Positions 1 through 10,434 of a stretch of 64,000 nucleotides of DNA are shown here, piece by piece (within the stretch, counting starts at the first letter, position 1; every line of letters starts with the position of its first letter). The notes beneath the pieces were generated by a model. The model was not told the DNA's origin, did no database searches, and worked only from the letters and a program-made list of their open reading frames with translations. This DNA comes from Lepus europaeus. Taxonomy: Eukaryota; Chordata; Mammalia; Lagomorpha; Leporidae. The stretch spans positions 43,345,467 through 43,409,466 of the forward strand of contig NC_084839.1 of NCBI RefSeq assembly GCF_033115175.1, given 5' to 3'. The translations under genes and the position numbers were made by a program.

Positions 1-530
1 AGAGAGAGCCTTCCAGACTTTTAACCCAGCCTCCGCTGACCTCTCCCCTCGGCACTTCCCACTACCCTATTTATCTCAGCACTCTATGTTTTGCCTTATG
101 CTGCTACTTCAGTATCTCCAGGTCAAAAACATCTTCCCTCGCAGAGTCCGGCACAAGGCTGCAAGCATAGCCCGAGCCATGAATGAAACGGTGGCACTGA
201 GAATAGACTGACCTTCCTGGGACCCAAGAAGCTCCCAGGAAGAAAGAACCCAAGGAGCTCCCCTGTGGCATCTAGTTACAGTCACATACCTAGAAGGATA
301 CGCACTTGCAGCCAGGGCTTTCTCTTCAAGGGTGCTCTCTGTGGAAAGTGCTCAAAGAGGCCAGGGCAGGGGTGAACCACAGATAAGGACCCCGGGGCTC
401 CCAGGCTGGGGAGTCCTGCAGAGTGGCTCAGCAGGGGAAGACTGCCCAGTGTCCTCTCCTAGGTTCAGAAGCCCGCACAGGGAAAGGTCTTACGGGGCAC
501 ATTTGCAGGTCATGGTCCCTGTTTCTTTTC

Positions 531-906
531 TTTTTTAAAAAAAATATGTATTTGAAACACAAAGTGATAGAGAAAGGGAGAGGGAGAAGGGGAGAGGGGA
601 GAGAAGGGAGGAGAAGAGAGGAGAGGGAGAGCGGAGAAGAGGAGAGAGGAGGGAAGGGGAGGGGAGAGAGGAGAGATCTCCACATGTGGGGTCACTCCCC
701 AAATGCCCTCAATAGGCAGGGCTGGGCCAGGCGGAAGCCAGCAGCCAGGAACTCCATCCTGTTCTCCCACCTGGGTGGCAGGGGCCAAGCACTTGACCCT
801 GGACCCCAAGGCACATTAGTAGGAAGCTGGAAAAGAAGAGGAGTGGCCAGGACTTGAACTAGCGCTCCTCTGCAGGCTTAACAGGCTGCACCACAATGCC
901 TGCCCC
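531..906 (-). mobile_element. CSINE, minus, with expanded purine tract
   Basis: The element ends with CACAATGCCTGCCCC, the complement of a CSINE head. Its CT tract, seen here as GA-rich DNA at 568-675, has grown to about 100 bp of GGGAGA and GAGGA units. Confidence 0.85.
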
Positions 907-1053
907 ACCCTCCCCTCATTTGACTTATGTTTTAAATGAGACATCCTGAAGGGCTCCCATTTCCCCTGGGAAGATATGCTCACTGTTCAAGGACTATTTT
1001 CCTCAGGGGCTCTTAATAGACTTCCCACACAACCCCGCGTGGCAAGTGCTTAC

Positions 1054-1311
1054 CTTATCCTTGTACACCAGCGTGCTGGGGCTGGGCCGAGGCCTGTCTT
1101 TGAACGAGTAAGTGGCCGCTTGCTTGTTTAGCAGGTGCAGGAAGTCAGGAGGCATGTACTGTGGAAGATCATTCAGGACTGGATTGTTTCTTTGCACGAG
1201 AGGTGGTTTTTTCCTTCCTTCGTTTTTAAAATTGTACGTTGCTATCACTGGATTTAATGAGGATTCTTCAATGAAAGTTTTCAGGTGGTATGTGCCAGGT
1301 ATAGGAGTATT
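1054..1311 (-). CDS. STPG4: STPG4 coding exon 3 (258 nt)
   Basis: The exon opens after acceptor TTTTCACAG and closes at donor GTAAGC. It is 86 codons long with both ends in phase 0. It encodes [12 protein letters not shown] near its start, a PGT-type element typical of sperm-tail PG-rich proteins, and [12 protein letters not shown] further on. It ends shortly after [12 protein letters not shown]. Joined to exon 2 it reads ALT-NTPIPG, agreeing with the human ALT-DTPIPG junction as I remember it. Confidence 0.9.
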
Positions 1312-4300
1312 CTGTGAAAAATCGACATCAGTTTTAAGACTTATGTAAACCTGTATCTTCTCCTAAAGCACCATTTTTGGAAGGGTCATTTATAAGTAGA
1401 ATTTCTGTTTGCTTTTGAGTTTAATGACATCCTATCAAATCTCACGGGCCTTCAAAAAGTTCAGAGAAATGTCTTAAAAATTATGAAAGAGATTTCAAAA
1501 TTCTTTGCACCAAAGTAAACATTATCATTCGGTTCCACTTTTCTGCAAAGTTTCTGAGATTCTCTGGTACTATAAACACTCTTCATAGACAATATTTCAA
1601 GAGAATCACGATTAATTTCTTTCTGAAAAATTGCTAGTTATAGCAAATGGGTTACACTTGAATTGTAACTTTTTAAAAGGTAACTTTGGGCTGGCGCCGC
1701 GGCTCACTAGGCTAATCCTCCGGGTTCTAGTCCCAGTCGGGGCGCTGGATTCTATCCCGGTTGCCCCTCTTCCAGGCCAGCTCTCTGCTATGGCCCGGGA
1801 AGGCAGTGGAGGATGGCCCAAGTGCTTGGGCCCTGCACCCCATGGGAGACCAGGATAAGCACCTGGCTCCTGCCATCGGATCAGCGCGGTTTGGAGGGTA
1901 AACCAACAGCAAAAGGAAGACCTTTCTCTCTCTCTCTCTCTCTCACTGTCCACTCTGCCTGTCAAAAAAAAAAAAAAAAAAAGGTAACTTTGGATAATAC
2001 TTTGATATGTGATTCAACTTTTTTTTTTTTTTTTTTTTTTTCGACAGGCAGAGTTAGACAGTGAGAGAGAGAGAGAGACAGAGAGAAAGGATTTCCTTCC
2101 ATTGGTTCACTCCCCAAATCGCCGCTACGGCCAGCACGCTGCGCTGATCTGAAGCCAGGAGCCAGGTGCTTCCTCCTGGTCTCCTATGGGGTGCAGGGCC
2201 CAAGCACTTGGGCCATCCTCCACTGCCTTCCCAGGCCACAGCAGAGAGCTGGACTGGAAGAGGAGCAACCGGGACAGAATTCGGCACTCCAGGCAGGACT
2301 AGAACGCCAGCTGTGATTCAACTTTGACTACAAATTTCAGGCCACTAGTGAGACCGCTCGGGATAGATTCTCAACTCTCTTATTTCAGCTTAGTGAAGAC
2401 TGTTTCTCTCTAACCTTCAAGAGAGAAACTGAAAGTTAATGAGACTGAGGACGGACTGGAAGCCCATATGGTCTACTTACGCCCAGAAAGAGGTTTGGTA
2501 CTTTCAACAGAGATTTGGTGCTTGCCGATCACAGGCACAGTGCGGCTGGATGGCCAGACCTGAAGGTTTAGTGACGGCTACTCTCGTGGCTGTCTTCCCG
2601 CTGAGCGCTCAGCTCACCCCACCATGATTAACTTTAGGTGTTTCACCTGCATGTCAAGGCATCCCTTGCTGGAGTGCTTGCGTTCAAGTCCAGCTCCATC
2701 CACCTCTAAGGCCACTGCAGTGATCTGGGGAGTAAACCTGCAGATGGGAGCTCTCTCTCTGCCTCTCAAGTAAGTATTTAAAAAATTAGCTCAGTCCCAA
2801 GGAGGCTGTGATCCATGGGCCCCTCTGTTATTGAAGGGTACTGAGGATACTGAATATAGAAAATATGTCTGCAGTACAGAAACAGTACTTTTCTTTCATA
2901 AATCACCATCTTACTTCTATGAATTGACCACGGTAACAAATGTTATCGTAGGCTCTGTGCCGACTAAGATAAAAGTCAAAACCACAACACCGTCCCACAG
3001 TGTGAGGCTTTTCTTTCTTGCACAACCTCACTAAGATCATAAATCAGACCACAGGCTGACCTTATCTAGGTATTCTGTGAAACATCTACGTTCCTGGGCT
3101 TGTTTTATTTTCCCAATCTTTTGTTTGCACTTAAAATTTAAGGTTGATTTCCCCTTTATCTGCTGACACAGAAGCTGAAAGGCCCACACAGATCTGAACC
3201 ACCAGTCCAGTGCTAGCTTAAAAGCTAAGGCTGATTAAAATATCAACGGGAATTGGAATCATCTGAATAAGAAAGACTGAAATGTACACACTGTTAATGC
3301 TACTCTCCACCATCCTTCTCTTTCAAAATATGAAGACTTCCGTGTTGGTTTCTATTGAAAAACATAAAATACACTTATTTTTGAGAGATGATCCTTTAGA
3401 ACTATGTATCATTTATAAAACATTTACTTGAAGAAATTAATACCTGTACCAAATTGATAAGCCTTCATTAAAATAAAAGCTACATAATGATAAATTTTGC
3501 TTATGTTTTATTTCCTTAAATTGCTTTTATATTCTTACATGCAAATTTCCTTGGTAAACTTAGAGTAATAAACATTGCATTTCAGAGATATTGAAAGGAT
3601 AGTTGACGTGACAAAATTTGGCGTTCCTAGTAAAGAGTTGGGATTGACGACAGATGGATTTAGGTGTGAACCAGAGCCCAACACTGCCCAGCTAAGGGCA
3701 CTGGGAAAGTCACAAGAACATCAGAACATACCGGAGGCGGCATGAAAATCAGGCATTGCCCATAGAAACACTTGCACCCGTAATCACCGTTCAATACATG
3801 GCAGCTTTAATTTTTAACACCTCTGCCAAGTCAACAGGTCGGTTATTTCAATAGCTTTAATCCATTCTACTTGGTACCACTGGGCTTTAATTTTACTATG
3901 AAATATGTGTATTTCTTAAAACATTGTTCCATCCACACTGCTCTTTTTGGACGTGTATATATTATTGATGAATCTTCCTGGCTGTGCATTGTATAGTCCC
4001 AGAAAGCTTTCTCAGGCAGGTCAAGACAGACGTCCCACCTCTACGGAGAAACAAGGAGAGGAGGTGGTGAGGAGAGCAAAGAAACACGCTCAATCCAAAG
4101 CAATGGAACCGGCAGCTGCGGCTTGGTTTTGCCCAAGGCACGTGATCGAAACTCATCCACCGTTTCATATTCATCTTAAGGGGAAAAAATAAAAGATGGG
4201 TTCATCATCCCTCATCCAAATTTACTTAAAAATGCAATATTAGTTTTTAAAAAAATTTTTATAAATAAATACTGAAGTAGGAGGCGGGACAAAACGTCCC

Positions 4301-4646
4301 TCATAGCCTAAGGGAGGAAAACTCCATTCTCCAGGCAGGCAGAAGGAAAAAGGAAAGAAATCTCCTGATTGTCTAGTGCAATTAATGGGGAGGAGGCAGG
4401 CACGGAAATGGTGAGGGGAAGGCTAGCGGAGGCCGCAAGGGAAGATCCAGTGAAGACCGAGTAGAAGACCCCGGTCACAGACGCCTGGGCAGGGAGAGGG
4501 GCCCACAGGCCGGAAACCAGAGAGGCGGGAAAGGGCAGCGCGGGGCAGGAGGACGCCGGCCGCACCGACGCCGCGGCGAGCAATTCCCGCTCCAGATCCT
4601 CCCGTGCTCCGGCGCTGGAGGTGATGGTGACGCCCTGCTGATCCAT
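1054..4646 (-). CDS. STPG4: STPG4, 5' part (exons 1-3 of the coding region; gene continues off the left edge)
   Basis: Three exons on the minus strand join in phase: 4646-4566 (27 codons from ATG), 3351-3292 (20 codons) and 1311-1054 (86 codons), giving 133 codons with every junction at a codon boundary. The product resembles the N-terminal half of sperm-tail PG-rich repeat containing protein 4, a small protein reported in germ cells and early embryos and linked to chromatin or epigenetic regulation. Recognisable blocks are FEREGWW in exon 2, and [21 protein letters not shown] and YSFKD in exon 3. The 27-residue first exon and the KP...FEREGWW start of exon 2 match my recollection of the human protein in length and order. 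The later PG-rich repeats and the stop codon are not in the window. The gene runs in the same direction as CALM2, whose poly(A) site is about 5.8 kb upstream of this start, as in human. The gene is recognised from memory without alignment. Confidence 0.85.
1690..1979 (+). mobile_element. Young CSINE, plus, with target-site duplication
   Basis: The head CTGGCGCCGCGGCTCACTAG and a pure A tail belong to the subfamily with the box CTAATCCTCC. It is flanked by a 15-bp duplication AAAAGGTAACTTTGG (1675-1689 and 1979-1993). It lies in STPG4 intron 2. Confidence 0.95.
2022..2311 (-). mobile_element. Young CSINE, minus, with target-site duplication
   Basis: It opens with a T run and TCGACAGGCAGAGTTAGACA. 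The duplication TGTGATTCAACTTT is at 2008-2021 and 2312-2325. It faces the preceding copy tail to tail across about 40 bp. The head is missing, and the copy ends at AGAACGCCAGC. Confidence 0.95.
2657..2790 (+). mobile_element. Old decayed CSINE fragment, plus
   Basis: TTCAAGTCCAGCTCCATCC, GGGGAGTAAACCTGCAGATG and a short CT tract are eroded CSINE blocks. Much of the middle is deleted. Confidence 0.6.
3292..3351 (-). CDS. STPG4: STPG4 coding exon 2 (60 nt)
   Basis: This short exon is bounded on the minus strand by acceptor TTTTTCAATAG and donor GTGTGT. It reads in phase 0 as 20 residues containing [16 protein letters not shown]. The FEREGWW core is what I recall from human STPG4, at the same distance from the start methionine. 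The GTGTGT donor is weaker than consensus. The exon is too small and too plain in composition to be found by open-frame length. Confidence 0.85.
3352..4480. other. STPG4 intron 1, no repeats recognised
   Basis: AT-rich intronic DNA with no supported additional exon between the exon 2 acceptor and the CpG-rich first-exon area. Confidence 0.5.
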
Positions 4647-4800
4647 GGCGCCGCTCGCCGGGCCCAGGCTGGGGCCCCGTTGCTAGGAGGCGCCTGTGAC
4701 GGCGGGCGGCGGGGCGCCCAGGGGTGGGGGAGAGCGGCGCGCACGCGGCCCGGGAGGCGCCCACGCGCGCGTGCCATGAGGAAGTCCCTGGAGTCCCCAG
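4480..4800 (-). promoter_or_regulatory. CpG-rich promoter region around STPG4 exon 1
   Basis: CpG dinucleotides are dense from about 4.48 to 4.80 kb, in contrast to the AT-rich flanks, and the segment straddles the STPG4 start codon. The transcription start should lie shortly upstream of 4646, roughly 4650-4720, but no TATA motif fixes it. GTTGCTAGGAGG at 4679-4690 resembles half of an RFX X-box. The start site is inferred from composition and gene position. Confidence 0.6.
4566..4646 (-). CDS. STPG4: STPG4 coding exon 1
   Basis: The ATG is at 4646-4644 inside a CpG-rich segment. The exon encodes 27 residues beginning MDQQGV and containing AREDLE. It would end after a TCG codon at 4566, where a non-consensus but acceptable donor GTGCGG follows. 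I chose this donor because it leaves phase 0, as the exon 2 acceptor requires, and because human STPG4 also has 27 residues before the KP that opens exon 2. The open frame continues for another 85 codons past this donor, but that part has no resemblance to STPG4. Confidence 0.75.
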
Positions 4801-6930
4801 AGCAGCGTCCTCAGGTGAGAAGCTGCGTCGAGGGAGGGACTCACAACCTCCACCAGCTCCGACCCCCGACAGAAATTCAGTGTGTGTGGTGGGGGGGAGG
4901 GCTCGCACAGGATTCCCTGGCTCCCACGCCAGGGACCACTCCTTTCCTCTCCGGATTTTCACGTGGCCTCTCCCCTTTCAAAACCAACCTTCCGCTCAAC
5001 CCTAAGTTCATTTTGTGGAGCACCGCCCGTGTTGCTGGGACTTCATCTAAGCCTCATAACCACCTTGAAAAGCAGGTTTTGGTCCCGGTTTTGTGGATGA
5101 GGAAAGAGCGGTGAGGCAGCAACACTCATCAGTTGGCAGAGTTCAGATCCGTGGCTGAGCCCCGAGCCCCATTGCCCAACTTCCCAGAGTGACGTGGACT
5201 CGGCTCTTTCCTCACCTCCCATGCTTTCCCTCACCGCCTTCCTGCACACACCTTGCAAAAGAGACGGGACTTGCCAAAGCCTCCAGCGACCCGGCTGCTA
5301 CAGTGGGGCACTGGGAGTTCCTGTGCTAGCAGCCTTCATCTTTCCCCGCTGCCTTGGCTCCTTCCTCCTCCTCGCTGGACCACCTCTGAGCGCTGGCCGC
5401 ATTTGATTGATCTCTGCCTGGGGTTAGTGAGATGCAGCTGAGATGTTCAGAACTGTTTGGCACTGTGCCTTCAGTAATGTGGGCTCCTCCCTTCAGGCCA
5501 AAGGCAACATCGACAGGGCATTCCCTTCTCTCTGAGACCTCATGCTCTGTACCACGCTCGCAAACCCAACAGCCATCTCCACATTTCCCTCTCAATGTAT
5601 CTTTTTCACCTGGAATGCTACCTTTTTTTGACTACCCAGCATATCTTCAAGGGCCACCGCTTGGAATAATCATCTCTAGGCCTAGTCCATCATGTCCCAA
5701 AGGACGTGTGCATAAGCACACACTCTTAGACTCTCCCCTGATTTTAAACACAACTAAAACACAAGTTTTAAAAATTGAGTCTTTGGGACACACAGGTGAT
5801 TAACATTTGAATAAATGACCAGTTTCCCCCTCTATAAAGCCAAAGAATGGATTAGTTTCTCAAAAAACTGATGTTCATATCAAGTATGTGGAGACCCTGT
5901 TAAAACAGATTTCCATTCTAATTCTGGGGCAAGGCCTAAGATTCTGCATTTCTTCCAAGACCCCAGGTGACCTTTGGGTGACTTTTAAGGTGCAAGAGAC
6001 TACAGGACTTCCATCTCCTCTTAAAAAACTAGAAAGGCCCCAGGTTAAAATAGTGAAATTAGAAGGCTGAGGGGGAGGTAAACACCAGAGTCCTCACACT
6101 CAGGGAACTCGGTCTCAGTATAAGGAGTTAATCAAGTCCATCCTGTGCCTCATTTCATTTTCTTATTTTGGCTGAGCCTGTAAAACTAGCTCAGCAGACC
6201 AGGGACTGGTACCCTCTAGAGAGGTGCCAGTGCCAGTACAGCGAAGTCCAGAAACCCACACAAGGTGTGAAATTGAGGAGAGTATTTGAGGAAATAGTTT
6301 AAGCATCTCAAAAATAGAAACAGCATGGGTCAATGATTTCAAGGACTTTACCCATAAAATAGATTAAGCATGTAGGATAAACAAAATGTCCTCTGAAGAA
6401 AACACTGTGTTATGCAGCCTAAGATTTATTTTTAGGGTAACCTAAAAGTTTGGAATAGGTCCCGATGGGGAGGCATTTTTCAGAATACAAAACTACAGTA
6501 CACAGAGCTCAACAATGGCTCCATTTCTGATTTTTACAAGTCTTACCTTCTTCCAAAAATTCAAGGAAAATGCATTACACCTGAGGATGATCCTTAATCG
6601 CAAAGGTGACTTTTTTTGTAAAATTATCTGAGAGCAAAATCTTCAGATGAATTAAATTACCATAATCCTGCTAACACAAAACTAAAACTGGTTAAGACTT
6701 GAAGTGTTTCCTTAAAACTATACCCCTGGATATTTACAGGAAGTAATGGAAATGAGATTTCAATCCAGCTCAGTATGTGCTTAATTATGAATACTGTCCT
6801 ATAGTTCAATTTCCTGTTATTCAAGATAATGCCTACCCTGTGACTTTTGGAAAGGCTACAACACAAAAACCACACAAAACCACACACACACACACACACA
6901 CGGGCCCAAAAAATGTTTCACCTCCTCCCT
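4800..6930. other. STPG4-CALM2 intergenic DNA
   Basis: Mostly single-copy. One MIR-like piece on minus lies at about 5015-5160 (AAGCCTCATAACCACCTTG, TTTGTGGATGAGGAAAGAG). No further exon is supported. Confidence 0.5.
6876..6901. repeat. (CA)n microsatellite
   Basis: A run of about ten CA units follows an AAACCACACAAAACC stretch. Confidence 0.9.
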
Positions 6931-6934
6931 TATT

Positions 6935-7300
6935 ATCAACTTAACACGCACTGTTTACAACACCAAGATAGGGAGTCAATCAAGGTATCCATCATCAATA
7001 TGTGGATTAAAAAAACGTGTACATACACACAATGGGATACCATTCGGTCACAAAAAATGAAATCCTTTTAAGTCATTCAGACACAGGAAGTATCACAAGT
7101 TCTCATATGCGGAAGCTAAAAAAAAATCTGAACACAGAATGCAGATCACAAGAATCTGGGTGGGGGTGATAGCAGGAAACTGGATTAAAAATAGGGAAAG
7201 TTGGGTGTGGTTTTTGGACACATAGTAAAATATATTGAGAAGTTGGGTGTGAGATATATGGAACTCTGCACAAGTATAATTTTTGGTTTATAATTTTCAA
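6935..7300 (+). mobile_element. LINE-1 3' fragment (L1M/L1ME-like), plus
   Basis: TATCCATCATCAATATGTGG, CATACACACAATGGGATACC and GTTCTCATATGCGGAAGCT are recognisable blocks of the end of L1 ORF2 and the 3' region. The copy is decayed and partly deleted. It lies in the STPG4-CALM2 intergenic region. Confidence 0.75.
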
Positions 7301-7302
7301 AA

Positions 7303-7580
7303 GGTAAGGCTCCACCTTGCAGTGCCAGCATCCCACATGGGCACAGGTTCAAGTCCTGGCTGCTCTGCTTCTGATCCAGCTCTCTGCTATGACCTAGGAA
7401 AGCAGTGGAAGATGGCCCAAGTCCTTGGGCCCTGCACCCAGTGGGAGACCTGGAAGCTTCAGGCTCCTGGCTTCAGATCGGCCCAGCTCCGGCTATTGCA
7501 GCCATTTGGGGAGTGAACCAGCAGATGGAAGGCTGGTCTCTCTTCTTTGCCTCAAATAAATGGTTTAAAAAATTTAAAAA
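7303..7580 (+). mobile_element. CSINE, plus, head truncated
   Basis: It begins within the tRNA-like head at CTCCACCTTGCAGTGCCAGC and ends CTCAAATAAATGGTTT. It directly follows the L1 fragment. Confidence 0.85.
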
Positions 7581-7755
7581 ACTTCAAACTGTTGAAACTG
7601 GAAAGACACTAATATTAACTACCTGATTTCCTCATTTTTCAGGGTTAACTGGTTTACAGTTAACACTGACCAAGCAAACACCAAGATGTTAAGATGTATG
7701 CTAAGGTATTCTACCTTCAATAATTTCACTGAATTTAAAAACAAAACAAAAACCA

Positions 7756-8290
7756 AGTTGGGTCAGGCATTAATGCAACTGTTAAGATGCCCACATCCCA
7801 TCTAGGATTCCCTGGGTATCAGCTTAGCTTCTGACCCAGTTCCCTGCTAACTTTAAGATTTACTTATTTGAAAAGCAGAGTGAGAGAGGCAGAGAGAGAA
7901 AAGTCTTCCATCTGTTGGTTCACTTCCCAAATGGCCACTGCAGCTGGAGTTGGGCTGATCCTAAGCCAGGAGGCAGGAATTTCTTCTGGGTTTTTCACAA
8001 GAGTGCATGTGGCCCAAACACTTGGGCCATCTTTCTGCTGCTTTCCCAGGCCATAGCAGAGAGCTGGACTGGAAGTGCAACAGCTGGGACTCAAACTGTC
8101 CATATGTATGCTGGCACTGCAGGCAGCAGCTTTACCCACTATGCCACAGCACTGGCCCCTCTCTGCTAATTAATGCACACCCTTCAAGGTAGTGAATGGG
8201 TCAAGTACTTGGTTCCCACTTCCCAGGTTGAGACCCACAATGAGTTCCAGGCATTTGAGTGAACCAGCAAGATAGAAGGTCTCTTTAAAC
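7756..8290 (+). mobile_element. Old CSINE, plus, split by a younger copy
   Basis: The left part (7756-7852) has GTTAAGATGCCCACATCCC and TTCCCTGCTAA. The right part (8159-8290) resumes with CTGCTAATTAATGCACACCC and ends near GGTCTCTTTAAAC. The CTGCTAA repeated at both edges of the inserted minus copy fits a target-site duplication. Confidence 0.75.
7853..8158 (-). mobile_element. CSINE, minus, inserted into an older CSINE
   Basis: It runs from TTTAAGATTTACTTATTTG to CCACAGCACTGGCCCC, a full-length copy in reverse orientation. Confidence 0.9.
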
Positions 8291-8309
8291 AGACAAAAAC
8301 ATTGTCAGA

Positions 8310-8425
8310 AACCAGCTGAATAAATCATACCCATTTCACAGGTTAAGGAAACCGAGGCTTGGATAATAACCTTCAAGGTCACACAGTTATCTGAAGACTA
8401 CTACAGTTAAAACTCCAGGGCCCAT
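8310..8425 (-). mobile_element. MIR fragment, minus
   Basis: CCCATTTCACAGGTTAAGGA and AAGGTCACACAGTTATCTG are the reverse complement of the MIR core. Confidence 0.75.
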
Positions 8426-8451
8426 ACTTATTTTAAAAACCTAAAATGTGG

Positions 8452-8766
8452 CCAGTGCTGTGGCGTAGCAGGTAAGACACCACCTGCATAGCTGGTATCT
8501 CATATGGGCACTGGTTGGAGTTGTGGCTGCTCTACTTCTGACCCAGCTCTCTGCTATGGCTTGGGAAAGCAATGGAAGATGGCCCAAGTCCTTGGGCCCT
8601 TGCACCTGTGTGGAAGACCCAAAAGCAGCTCCTGGCTCCTAATCGGCACATCTCCGGCCGTTGCAGCCGACTGGGGAGTGAACCAGCGGATGGAACTCCT
8701 CTCTCTGCCTCTCCTTTTCTGTGTAACTCTTTCAAATAATCTTTAAACAAACAAACAAACAAAAAA
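8452..8766 (+). mobile_element. CSINE, plus
   Basis: It runs from GGCCAGTGCTGTGGCGTAGC to an AAAC-rich tail, (AAAC)n, at 8748-8766. It is full length. Confidence 0.92.
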
Positions 8767-8769
8767 ACA

Positions 8770-9515
8770 CTAAGAAAATGCCTCAACAACCAGAAACATG
8801 ACTTTTGTTCCACCAAATACTTTGTTTGGATCTCCCTTTGACCAAACTCACTATGTCTAATAAATGGGGCCTCAGTAGAGCACACATCTAAAATCTTCCT
8901 ATTTAATTCACCTGTGACAATATAATTACCCTCATTAGGGTTATTAATGCCTATTAACTTCCCTTGCTGTCTAAAACATTCTTAATCACTCTTTTCCTCC
9001 ATTAGCCATCCAGTTTCCTATTTTCTAGAACTAAAGAGCAACAATATTAAAACAAAGATGGGGCAGTATCATGCCAAATAAGGAATTGTCCCCTTGTTAA
9101 TTAAAACCCTGTGGTAACAATTATACTTAATGTTTTAACCTTGGCTCTGGTTTGCTATGAAATCTTTCATTAAGTATTTAAAAGGTAGTTAAAAAGCAAA
9201 ACCCTGACACTACCACCTTTTGAGTAGCTTAAATTATAGAGAAAGCAATGCAAGCAAAAACTAAAACAAGGCTTAGTTATTGCCAGTCTACTTCCCTAAA
9301 GCCACCTTTTTGCAGTGAAATGTGTCACAGGCCAGCACAACTGAAAAATCCCTTTTTCTCTTGCAGTAATAGAATCTAAAAGCACAATTTAAAGATCAGA
9401 AAATAAAACCATAATGACACTCCAACTAGATTTGAACAGTTTTAACATTTTAAACATCTCTGTATAGCTGAAGTGAACATGGATAAAGATCTGAAGTTAA
9501 AGATTTTTTAAAATT
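8770..9515. other. Intergenic DNA downstream of CALM2
   Basis: AT-rich, with no repeat, exon or RNA gene recognised. Confidence 0.45.
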
Positions 9516-9518
9516 AAC

Positions 9519-9565
9519 CTTTTTTTTTTTTTTTAATTTGAGAGTCAGAGTTACACAGGAGGAGA

Positions 9566-9605
<40 letters not shown>

Positions 9606-9869
9606 AAGAGAGAGAGAAAGATCTTCCATCTGCTGGTTATCTTCCCAATTGGCCACAACAGCGGGAGCTGTGCCGATCATGAGCCAGGAGCTTCTTCTGG
9701 GCCCCCCATGTGGGTGCAGGGGCCCAAGGATTTGGGCCATCTTCTGCTTTCCTAAGTCATAGCAGAGAGTTGGATCGGAAGAGGAGCAGGCAGGACTCAA
9801 ACCGGCACCCATATGGGATGCTGGCACTGCCAGCAGTGGCTTTACCCATTATGCCACAGCACCAGCCCC
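9519..9869 (-). mobile_element. CSINE, minus, with (GA)n tract
   Basis: It opens with a T run, has a (GA)n stretch at 9571-9618 and ends CACAGCACCAGCCCC. AAAGATTTTTAAAA-like sequence flanks both ends, which suggests a target-site duplication. Confidence 0.92.
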
Positions 9870-10002
9870 GGAAAAGATTTTTAAAAGGTAGAGAACAACC
9901 ACCTAACCTGCCACTAATTCCCATGCCAGGTACAAAAAGGTTTTCAGATTTCCCATTTGAATATTTAAAAGTACCCTCATTTAAACACTAAATACAATCT
10001 TG

Positions 10003-10330
10003 AGGCCAGCACTGTGGTTAAAGCCACCGCCTGCTGTGCCAGCATCCCATATGGGCACCGGTTCGAGTCCCAGATGTTCCACTTCCTATCCAGCTCTCTG
10101 CTATGGCCTGGGATAGCAGTAAAAGATGGTCCAAGTCCTTGGGCCCCTGTACCCACGTGGGAGACCTGGAAGAAGCTCCTGGCTCCTGGTTTCAGATCAG
10201 CACAGCTCTGGCTGTTGCAGCCAGTTGGGGAGTGAATCAGAGGATGGTAGACCTCTCTCTCTCTCTCTCTGCCTATCCTTCTCTCTGTGTGTAACTCTGA
10301 CTTTCCAGTAAATAAATCTTTAAAAAAAAA
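10003..10330 (+). mobile_element. CSINE, plus, just downstream of the CALM2 3' end
   Basis: It runs from GGCCAGCACTGTGGTTAAAG to AATAAATCTTTAAAAAAA. It starts the repeat-rich DNA beyond the CALM2 poly(A) site and lies antisense to that gene. Confidence 0.93.
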
Positions 10331-10434
10331 TTTATCTATATATCAAGGTAGAACCAACTTCACATACTTCACATTTTATTCTCAAGATTAGACCTCCAAA
10401 GTTAATCAAATGACTCAGATTCAGAGCAACAGTT

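Noticed and set aside
1-530. Next STPG4 exon (fourth coding exon)
   Set aside because: No minus-strand frame with PG-rich repeat residues flanked by splice sites was found, so the exon must lie to the left.
423-857. 144-codon frame with an arginine/glutamate-rich stretch
   Set aside because: It is translated from the GA-rich tract and body of a minus CSINE.
4308-4565. Extension of STPG4 exon 1 as one 112-codon frame
   Set aside because: The protein after codon 27 does not resemble STPG4, whereas splicing at GTGCGG rejoins the recognised exon 2 in phase.
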